A stretch of DNA of 14,089 nt from Dictyocoela muelleri. Lineage: Eukaryota > Microsporidia. The stretch is taken from the NCBI GenBank assembly GCA_016256075.1, contig SDVU01000384.1:1-14089 (forward strand). Reading direction: 5' to 3'. Below the pieces are notes generated by a model, which had not been told where the DNA came from, searched no databases, and saw only the letters and a program-made list of their open reading frames with translations. A program made the translations under genes and the position numbers. This document shows, piece after piece, positions 8,181-14,089 of the stretch (its first letter is position 1; each line of letters opens with the position of its first letter).

Positions 8181-9068
8181 ATGGATTTAACGCCCTTATA
8201 CAAAAAATTAATACCTAGTGATCAACAACTTCCAAAGCCAAAATTAAAAGAAACCTTTTATGACCAGCTTAATTCTGAATTAGAAAAATTATACAATTCA
8301 ATTGATAAATGTATAAGTTATACATCTTTGATAAGAAAAGAACAAAATTTGTCAAAAATTCAACATAGCGTTGGTTTAATGGAGAATTTAAAACTTGTTA
8401 ATGATTTTAATAGTCAAAATAATGTTAAAGATAATAAATATAGTCATGAAATATCGATTGATGAAATGACACATTTCGATGGAATTAAGAAAATTCTTAA
8501 TAGAAAGATTAAATATTCACAATTGAAAATTAATAATAAAAAAACAATTTTCATTAATCAGAATATTGAATTACAACCTGAATGCAATAATAATATTAAT
8601 AATGCTAATAATGATAAAAATAATTATAATAAAGCTAAAAATAATAATAAAAATTTTAATAATAAAAATTATAATGCTATTAATAATATAGAAAAAAAAT
8701 ATAATTTTAATAACGGTGATTTTAAATATGATAATTTTAATAATGATAATTTTAAAAATGATGATCAAAAAAATGTATCGTTGGATAGGCGTATGCTCCA
8801 GGAAACTATTAAATTAGAACAAAAATCAATGAATGAAGAATTACATAAAAGTTTATACGAAATCCAATATATACAAAACATGATAACATCAGAACTATTG
8901 GAACAAGATGAAAGAATTGATAATATTATCGGTGTTATTCCGGATTTAGAAACTCTTAAAATCGATATTGCTGATAATAGTAGGTTTTTAAGACGATTTT
9001 TGTGTGTTTTTGTTTATTGTTCAGGTTTTGTTTTACTTTATGTTTATTTATGTAAAAAATTTTTTTAG
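8181..9068 (+). CDS. Tail-anchored SNARE-like protein, possibly Use1-like
   Basis: This is the only clearly intact host gene: 295 residues, ATG start, TAG stop, no intron seen. Residues 1-130 are charged and mostly helical (FYDQLNSELEKLYNSIDKC). Residues 136-198 are an Asn/Lys-rich low-complexity tract, common in AT-rich genomes. Residues 203-265 form a predicted coiled coil (LQETIKLEQKSMNEELHKSL, then SELLEQDERIDNIIG) ending in a single membrane segment at about 272-291 (FLCVFVYCSGFVLLYVYL) and a short basic tail. A SNARE-like helix followed by a C-terminal anchor is the SNARE plan. The EE...SL pattern and an acidic residue (D243) where a central layer would lie recall Use1, an ER SNARE for Golgi-to-ER transport, but Sec20 or another divergent SNARE is possible. 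The start is supported by the CCCC motif and lack of an earlier in-frame ATG. A 22-bp satellite lies upstream. Confidence 0.8.
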   Translation: MDLTPLYKKLIPSDQQLPKPKLKETFYDQLNSELEKLYNSIDKCISYTSLIRKEQNLSKIQHSVGLMENLKLVNDFNSQNNVKDNKYSHEISIDEMTHFDGIKKILNRKIKYSQLKINNKKTIFINQNIELQPECNNNINNANNDKNNYNKAKNNNKNFNNKNYNAINNIEKKYNFNNGDFKYDNFNNDNFKNDDQKNVSLDRRMLQETIKLEQKSMNEELHKSLYEIQYIQNMITSELLEQDERIDNIIGVIPDLETLKIDIADNSRFLRRFLCVFVYCSGFVLLYVYLCKKFF

Positions 9069-9127
9069 AAAATTTTTTTTGTAAAAAATTTTTTAGTAAA
9101 TTTTTTTAGTAAATTTTTTTTGAGTAA
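9050..9127. repeat. T-rich tandem repeat at the 3' end of the SNARE-like gene
   Basis: About five irregular units of 13-16 bases of the form GTAAA plus a run of six to eight T overlap the stop codon and run into the 3' region. They may have grown by slippage. A poly-T-rich 3' flank could act in transcript ending, but no defined signal is visible. Confidence 0.7.
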
Positions 9128-9489
9128 ATATGTTTTTATATTTTTATACCTCAAGAATATGAAACTTTTTTTCCTATTAATTTTTTTGAACCTCAAGTTT
9201 TTTCCCTTTTATAAATTTAATCTTAAAATTTTTTGATGTTATTTGTAGATTTAATTTTCACAAAGTATTTTATAGTTTAATTAAAAAATAATATATATTC
9301 ATTAAAAATAATACTTAAGAACCCTGTTATTGATAAATTCTTAAAATATAAATTTTAGAAAACATTGTTTCTCAAATTTAAATCTTTATCTTTTTATAAA
9401 AATTATCAAAATATAAAGTTTAATAAGTATTTTTATGTTATAATTAACCGAATAATTTTCTATATATTATATTTTACTATTATATTTGA
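9128..9489. other. AT-rich spacer
   Basis: No gene is recognised. ACCTCAAG is repeated at about 9149 and 9191 beside T-runs. The last 60 bases may be the upstream part of dispersed-repeat copy 2, since they resemble sequence just before 259, but that match is weak. An open stretch at 9365-9547 runs into the inverted repeat of the next element and is not called. Confidence 0.35.
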
Positions 9490-9505
9490 TTTTTATAATC
9501 AATAC
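9490..9505. repeat. Left 16-bp flanking direct repeat (target duplication)
   Basis: TTTTTATAATCAATAC directly abuts the TGT of the left terminal repeat. It matches 12175-12190 at 15 of 16 positions, and that copy directly abuts the right terminal repeat. Confidence 0.8.
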
Positions 9506-9806
9506 TGTCGTATTAAATTGAGGAACCATGAAATTGTGGAACTATAACATTTTCTGACTAAAAAGCAAATTTAAAAACATATCCAGACAACGCCCATTAA
9601 AGTTATAATTTTTTTTATTACTACCTTTTATCAATTTCGCATTTTTGCGCCTTTTATCTTCGATTATACCATTTTTAAATATTTCTTATGAAATTGAGGT
9701 TCTGTTTTTAATTATTTTAAAAATCTGGAAAAATTACAAAACGTTTAAATGAGCAACCAAATAAAAAATTGGTAGAAGCTCGCGAAAAATTAAGCATTTA
9801 GAAATA
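9506..9806 (+). repeat. Left terminal inverted repeat
   Basis: The outer part (9506-9706) matches the complement of 11962-12174: ACCATGAAATTG, AACATTTTCT, GCATTTTTGCGC, TTTTGTCTTCGATT-like and AAATTGAGGTTC blocks. The inner part (9710-9806) matches the complement of 10984-11083: AAAATCTGGAAAAA, TACAAAACGT, ACCAAATA and CGAAAAATTAAGCATTTA blocks. The two parts are contiguous here but separated on the right. Confidence 0.85.
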
Positions 9807-10084
9807 AAACAAAATTTGAAATGTTTTATACTTACAAGTTTTTATCTTTTTACATATCCACTATTACTAATGGGTAATTTAATAAAAATAACAACAACCG
9901 AAAAAGACAAAATTTTAATAATTTACAAAATCTACAAAGTAATCCTAAGTAATTTAAATAACAAACCAAATAAAAAAATTCAAACTAAGGCTGAAAAAAT
10001 GGAGTTCTTAAATAATAAAAAATTTATAAAAAAAACAAATACTGCTTGTTAGAATATGTTCCTGAATACTTAAATAATTTGAAA

Positions 10085-10930
10085 TATAAATAATTGAAGA
10101 AATGCGAAAAAATGTCATCGTGGTATTAATGCCATATAAAATAAAATTAAACGTAAATATTATAACATCACGCAATAACATTTAACAAAACTTCTAGATT
10201 GATGTAATATTTGCATTAAATGAAAAGTACTAGTAGAATTACTACGACAACACTAATAATCAACCCTAATTAATTAGACAGATTAAAACTCGACATAACT
10301 TACGTGATTGAATTTAAAATGATAATGACGGTTTTAAATATATTTTAACCGCAATTGATTGTGCTATTAAATTTGTATGATGGTTTTCTTGTCTTAAAAA
10401 ATCAGCAGAAGAAGTGTATATACATTTAGAAGATTTATTTTTGAGATTATAATTTCTAAAGAAATCCATTCTGACAATGGAACAGAATTGTAAAATCGTT
10501 TAATAAAACATCTATGCTCTAAATTTAATGTAAAAAATGTTTTTGGTAGACCAAATCATCCTGAAACATAAGGTCAAAATGAAAGATCTATCAAAACTAG
10601 TTTTAAATCTATAATGATAGCTAAAAATACACTCAGATGGATAGATATTGTACAAAAAACAACAATTGAGTATATTATAAAAACCTATCAGGCAATAGGA
10701 GATTCTCCATCTAATTTATTTATGAATTCCAGGAAATAATCTTATAAGTAACATTTATAGCTCCTATAATAACATACCACTTGTTTTATTGAATCTTAAT
10801 GTGATGAAGTGTCTTTATACTCATAAGATCAGATATTATTCTGAGATAGCAAATATAAATAAGGATTTGATAAGACGAAGTTAAAAAATTTAATACGATT
10901 GAGCGAATTGATAGAATATTTTGAGAATAT
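10085..10930 (+). pseudogene. Gypsy/Ginger-type integrase fossil
   Basis: Three parts are visible on the plus strand in the normal order. At about 10105-10200 is a zinc-binding (H2C2-like) region. At about 10300-10740 is the rve catalytic core, recognised by blocks such as ILTAIDCAIKF, HSDNGTE and GRPNHPE and by a core C-terminal region including SIMIAKNTLRWIDIV. At 10740-10930 is a weaker possible C-terminal part. An open stretch from about 9816 may be its N-terminal region, since it begins just inside the left inverted repeat, but I cannot place it in a family. The gene is broken in several places. The core resembles Ty3/Gypsy integrases, which are known in microsporidia both in LTR elements and, more widely, in Ginger transposons. 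Confidence 0.85.
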
Positions 10931-10983
10931 TAATAAAATTTTGTTTTTTTAAAAAATATAAATTTTTAAATATACAACCTTTT

Positions 10984-11083
10984 GATTTTTAAATGCTTAA
11001 TTTTTCGATCATTTCCGTTAATTTTATATATTTGGTCCCTCAATTACACGTTTTGTATTTTTTTCCAGATTTTCTTAACAATT
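10984..11083 (-). repeat. Right terminal inverted repeat, inner part
   Basis: The complement aligns with 9710-9806, with the best blocks at the two ends: AAAATCTGGAAAAA on the outer side and CGAAAAATTAAGCATTTA on the inner side. It ends at AACAATT (11077-11083), one side of the 7-bp duplication made by the inserted element. Confidence 0.85.
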
Positions 11084-11554
11084 GTCGTGCGTGTTAGATT
11101 CCTAGAGATATATTTTCATTTTTTTATAATTTATGATTTCATATTTTTTATAATTTTACTATTTTTAATAAATTTTTATTTTGAAAATTTAATTTTTAAT
11201 AAATAAAAGTTTTATTTTTATAATTTAAATTTTTTAAAAGTATAATATTGTCGACTGTGAATGGCGTGCCAATAAAATCGGAGTACCTGGGTGATTTTAA
11301 TTCCAAATTCTCATTTTTCATTTTTTTTTTGAAATTTTATATTTACATTTTATATAAAATTTTTAATATGAAAAGTTTGGTAACCATGAATTGAATTAGC
11401 AAAAAAATGTTAAGTCTATACTAAGTATGAAGATTATTTTTATTTTAATTAAAATATTTTATTGTAAATTATAATTTTTTTGATAATGAAAATGTTATTA
11501 TATTTTTATTTATATAAATTTTTAAAACTACAATTTTAATGAATTTTTAAGATT

Positions 11555-11613
11555 TAAAAAATAAATATTTTAAAAAATAAATATTTTAAAAATAAATATT
11601 CTAAAAAATAAAT
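11555..11613. repeat. AT tandem repeat, about 16-bp unit, 3-4 copies
   Basis: Successive copies of AAAAAATAAATATTTT with small length changes. It is low-complexity sequence inside the 867-bp insertion. Confidence 0.8.
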
Positions 11614-11772
11614 TTTCATCTTAGGGTCAAGTTATTGTTTATCCATTACTATAATTGGTGGGTTATCAAAAAATCCGTTAATTTCATACTTAATAAATTA
11701 TAATACTAGTTCTCAGATGCTTATTTAATTGAATAATAATAATATATTATAATATTATTTAATATGATTTAG

Positions 11773-11870
11773 TAGCGATTCTCGCATAATGTTACTCTTA
11801 CAAATAGATGTTACTCCTCTCTCATAGATGCAACGCGTCTGGCATGGCTGTGGCGCGTCTCACATGTCAA
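11773..11870. repeat. Degenerate 19-20-bp tandem array
   Basis: Five diverged units can be laid out at 11773-11791, 11792-11810, 11811-11830, 11831-11850 and 11851-11870. The second and third share TTACTC...ATAGATG. The fourth (CAACGCGTCTGGCATGGCTG) and fifth (TGGCGCGTCTCACATGTCAA) share GCGTCT and are GC-rich. The complement of the 18-bp minisatellite unit at 1171-1434 contains CGCGTTTGGCAT, one mismatch from CGCGTCTGGCAT here. Confidence 0.55.
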
Positions 11871-11950
11871 TCTGAGATTATACCATAAAATCAAGTGTAA
11901 TTAAGATATAAAATGCGCGCGGCTGTCAATACTCGCTCGTCGCTCGCCAC

Positions 11951-12174
11951 AATAATTAAGCATGGAACCTCAATTTTATACGTTGAGTTTTAAAAAAAAC
12001 TATCAAAATCGAAGACAAAAAGCGCAAAAATGCAAAATTGTAAAAGTTGATTAATTTAAAATAATTTATAACTTTTTGGAAGCCCCGGAACGTCTATATA
12101 TATTTTTAATTTTGTTTTTGCATTAGAAAATGTTAAGTTTCCGCAATTACATGGTCCCGCAAACTCACACAACA
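11951..12174 (-). repeat. Right terminal inverted repeat, outer part
   Basis: The complement aligns with 9506-9706: a start of TGTTGTGTGAG against TGTCGTATTAA on the left, then ACCATGTAATTG, AACATTTTCT, TTTGCATTTTTGCGC and AAATTGAGGTTC. The outer 22 bases align without gaps at 15 positions. It is followed at once by the 16-bp duplication. Confidence 0.85.
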
Positions 12175-12518
12175 TTTATATAATCAATACTTTTTGGTTC
12201 CCGTATATTTTGCCTCTAACAAAAAAATAACCCCATGATCGTGAAAAAAATAAAATCATTAATTTTGAAAATTTATTAATTAAAAATAAAATAATTATCA
12301 ATTTTCTTTAAAATTAAAGGATTCATATAAAATCATATAAACAAAATCATATAATCCCCATAAATGCTCTTTTGATCACATACATAAAAATAGGTTTTGA
12401 AATATTTCATTATATTATGGTTTATAAATACTTCTATTTTTATATTAGACAATTTGTTTATATTGTGTTAGTGTGTATAGCTGTTTCATGATCATTATTA
12501 TAGAACTATTTAATAATG
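12175..12518 (+). repeat. Dispersed repeat, copy 2 (host of the integrase element)
   Basis: This segment aligns with copy 1 from about 240 to 581. Its first 16 bases (TTTATATAATCAATAC) are the right copy of the duplication flanking the integrase element, and the corresponding stretch in copy 1 (about 243-253) is present once. This copy was therefore split by that insertion, with any upstream part expected just before 9505. The end shares ACTATTTAATAATG with copy 1, after which the two differ. No gene is seen. Confidence 0.75.
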
Positions 12519-12725
12519 GGCGCAAGTCAAGAACAGGAGGTTTTTAAAATTTAATGATGGTGGGTATTAAAAATTTAATTAAAAGAAAAAATTAAATAAA
12601 AAACATTAAAAAGATTATGAGGGTGTATTTATTTTTTTTTGGATTTAAATACTAAAAACTGATTTTATTTTTTTTAATAATGTTTTTATCTTATATATAT
12701 TACATATATTACATATTGACAAATC

Positions 12726-13338
12726 GAAGCAAGGCTGTAAAACTGATCACATTTATGTGAGCAGTTTTACAGCCTTAAGAAAAAAAAATAATAAAATACT
12801 TATTCACGATTTATATAATATTTATACATAGTCGAATGATAAAATATTTATATCAATAAAGATAGAAACTATATTTTATTTATACAAGAATGAAGGATCA
12901 TAATAAATTCGGATTAAGTCTATTTACTTATCATGAAAGATTAGACGGACTTGATGCAAACTATAAAATACATTTTTAAATGAGATTTCATATGTTTATA
13001 AATTCTATAATATGATAATAATTGAGATGATGTTTTAATATCGAAAAATCTTTAGAATTTGAGACTTTTGCAAAAATTGGTAATATTACACAATTTTCAA
13101 TATAATTTAACTTGAAATAGTTTATTTATTCTAAAAAAATATATAGGAAGGTAAATAGACCCGATGCAAATATGGAGGTGAGGTAAATGTATTTGATCTA
13201 AGTATCCTTCAAGTTATAAAGTTTTTAGTTAAAAAATATGAAAAAACGTGTGATTATTTTATTTTCTTTTTTTAAAAAATTAATTTTATCATTCATGACC
13301 CAATAACTTGGCTGTGGTCAGTTACACAGCTTTGCATC
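12726..13338. mobile_element. Foldback MITE no. 2
   Basis: This is a non-coding 613-bp element. The left end GAAGCAAGGCTGTAAAACTG and the complement of the right end GATGCAAAGCTGTGTAACTG form imperfect terminal repeats. The flanking 8-mers GACAAATC at 12718-12725 and 13339-13346 are identical, a clean target duplication. It has the same plan as the element at 5355-5923: the same GCAAGGCTGT core, an end hairpin of the same size, and a similar right-end block (CATGAC.CCA..A.CTTGG). An internal pair GTCTATTTAC (12918-12927) and its complement (13151-13160) can also fold back. It encodes nothing and would depend on a transposase made elsewhere, Merlin- or hAT-like by the 8-bp duplication (inference). 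Confidence 0.9.
12731..12776. repeat. End hairpin of MITE no. 2
   Basis: A 46-nt inverted repeat: AAGGCTGTAAAACTG pairs with CAGTTTTACAGCCTT around a TCACAT..ATGTGA core. It is the same length and position as the hairpin at 5360-5405, with both arms changed together at several positions. Confidence 0.9.
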
Positions 13339-13360
13339 GACAAATCTTTAGCTACATACA

Positions 13361-13782
13361 CTGAGTGTTATCACCTAACACAACCTTAGGCTTTCGGTTC
13401 TTTTCTTTTCAATAATACGTAACTACTAAGCTATCAAGAAGCCTAGCCGTATACGCGAATTTCGTTTTATAAATGACTCGACAGGATACAGGTAATTAGT
13501 GATTTTTCAAAAATTTTTATTTTTCACTATTTGCAGCCGATATTAACCGCTGCATTCATCTCCACAACTATCTGAGCCCTTTCTGCTTCATTTTAATATT
13601 AGAACAAGTCTTAATCAGCTATACTACACTGATACAACTATATATTACTACTATATTTAAATATTTATTGACCGTTCTCTCTCAATACTAATTATTTATT
13701 AAAGATTTACATCGGCGGGATTCTAATCTTGATACCTAATTTTCAAATTCAATAGTGTTAACCTATGAGTTATCAGACCTTA
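13361..13782 (-). repeat. tRNA-headed dispersed repeat, copy B (probable SINE)
   Basis: Homologous to 7396-7795 (blocks listed there) and better preserved at its tRNA-like end. Read on the minus strand, the head comes first (13780 down to 13711), then a body of about 300 bp, then a 3' region ending in a small hairpin GTGTTA-GGTGA-TAACAC (about 13364-13380). Copy A keeps the GGTGAT loop with a different stem. No poly-A tail, target duplication or coding potential was found. The tRNA-derived head plus conserved body and tail is the SINE plan, but only two diverged copies are in view. Confidence 0.6.
13711..13780 (-). repeat. tRNA-like head with A and B boxes
   Basis: On the minus strand, TAACTCATAGG (13762-13772) followed by GTTAACA resembles a Pol III A box and D-loop, and AGATTAGAATCCC (13717-13729) a B box/T-arm. 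Both have changes from consensus and the acceptor ends do not pair, so this is not a functional tRNA. No anticodon is assigned because no good anticodon stem forms. Confidence 0.5.
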
Positions 13783-13874
13783 TGTCTGAAATCGATGTAA
13801 AAAATTATCGTATAAAAAATTTTTTTGAATTATTTCTATTAATAAAAATTTTAAAAATACCTTATGTCAAGAAC

Positions 13875-13945
13875 GAAACATTTTTTAATTTTTTTAATTT
13901 TTTTAATTTTTTAAATTTTTTTTTAATTTTTTAAAATTTTTAATA
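13875..13945. repeat. T-rich low-complexity tract
   Basis: Repeated runs of six to nine T separated by AA or AAA. No function is visible. Confidence 0.85.
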
Positions 13946-13993
13946 AATTGAAAAAACCTTTGTTTTTGACTTGTGCTTGATAATTTATGTCGC

Positions 13994-14027
13994 GCGCCCT
14001 GCCCGCAACAGCGCCCTGACCGCAACC
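13994..14027. repeat. GC-rich 17-bp direct duplication
   Basis: GCGCCCTGCCCGCAACA is followed at once by GCGCCCTGACCGCAACC, two copies with two differences, in strongly AT-rich surroundings. It is followed by GGTTC...GAACC (14029-14049), a short inverted repeat, and then a run of T. It may be the seed of a minisatellite. Confidence 0.75.
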
Positions 14028-14089
14028 AGGTTCAACTCTCGATAGAACCTTTTTTATTTTTAATTTTATCTTTTTTTTAATTTTATTTA

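Larger units (their letters stand above)
11084..11950. mobile_element. 867-bp non-coding insertion in the right inverted repeat
   Basis: The borders are set by comparison with the uninterrupted left arm. AACAATT (11077-11083) precedes and AATAATT (11951-11957) follows, a 7-bp duplication with one mismatch; taking out one copy and the insert restores the arm to the left arm's exact length across the junction. The ends of the insert are GTCGTGCGTG and, on the complement, GTGGCGAGCG, which match at alternate positions only, so its inverted ends are weak. The interior is AT-rich with no recognised gene, a short tandem repeat at 11555-11613 and a degenerate GC-richer array at 11773-11870. Its family is unknown. 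Confidence 0.6.
9506..12174 (+). mobile_element. Integrase-bearing element with long inverted repeats (Ginger-like), fossil
   Basis: Terminal inverted repeats of roughly 300 bp face each other: 9506-9806 on the left and, on the right, 10984-11083 plus 11951-12174, the right arm being split by an 867-bp insertion. The outermost bases are TGTCGT and TGTTGT. The interior (about 1.18 kb) holds a Gypsy-type integrase fossil and no visible reverse transcriptase, RNase H or gag. Without the insertion the element is about 1.8 kb. A Gypsy-like integrase between long TIRs with TGT ends is what is known for Ginger DNA transposons. The 16-bp flanking duplication is much longer than the 4 bp expected of that group. 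It is broken, with several breaks, and the divergence between the arms suggests an old insertion. An alternative is an LTR-type integrase fragment caught between unrelated inverted repeats. Confidence 0.65.

Noticed and set aside
10982-11206. Hydrophobic 74-codon open stretch.
   Set aside because: It has no ATG start, is composed of A/T-driven Phe/Ile/Leu, and crosses the right inverted repeat and the insertion border.
3281-11395. Shared word CATGGTTACCAAA in inverted orientation inside the pogo-like element and near 11380.
   Set aside because: The match is only 13 bases and the flanks do not align, so it is not enough to claim a repeat family.
259-12518. The two dispersed-repeat copies as LTRs of one large element.
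   Set aside because: The DNA between them holds a host gene and several unrelated transposons in both orientations. The copies lack TG...CA ends, and the integrase element is inserted in copy 2 rather than bounded by the pair.

Overview
The window is very AT-rich and almost empty of host genes. One complete protein gene stands out: a tail-anchored, SNARE-like protein at 8181-9068 with an Asn-rich middle and a CCCC motif just upstream of its ATG. The rest is debris from many kinds of mobile element. The transposon mix (Merlin/IS1595-like, pogo-like, MULE with FLYWCH finger, Gypsy-type integrase), the short 5' leader with a C-run, and the lack of visible introns suggest a large-genome microsporidian. 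This is inferred from style, not from a marker gene.

Layout. 1-891 holds a dispersed repeat (copy 1, about 232-581) in AT-rich DNA. 892-1136 is the N-terminal zinc/HTH piece of a Merlin/IS1595-like transposase. 1171-1434 is a 15-copy, 18-bp, CpG-rich minisatellite. 1511-1585 is a tRNA-like (A box/B box) head on the minus strand. 1603-3361 is a full-length pogo/Tigger-like element with TA duplication, matched ends and a decayed minus-strand transposase. 3362-4800 has no recognisable gene. 4801-6540 is a decayed minus-strand MULE transposase split by a 569-bp foldback MITE (5355-5923). 7396-7795 is the first copy of a tRNA-headed repeat. 7875-8132 is a 22-bp satellite lying directly upstream of the SNARE-like gene.

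The most interesting object is 9506-12174. It has terminal inverted repeats of about 300 bp that begin TGT and enclose little more than a Gypsy-type integrase fossil, with no reverse transcriptase or RNase H visible. Its right arm is split by an unrelated 867-bp insertion. Removing that insertion at a 7-bp duplication brings the two arms back into equal-length register. The whole element is flanked by a 16-bp direct repeat (15/16 identical) and sits inside copy 2 of the dispersed repeat, while copy 1 shows the unoccupied site. This fits a Ginger-like integrase DNA transposon with an unusually long target duplication.

The right end holds a second foldback MITE (12726-13338, perfect 8-bp duplication GACAAATC), whose end hairpin covaries with that of the first MITE, then a second copy of the tRNA-headed repeat (13361-13782), a T-rich tract and a small GC-rich duplication. 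No pathway links these parts. The window reads as a transposon nest around one host gene.
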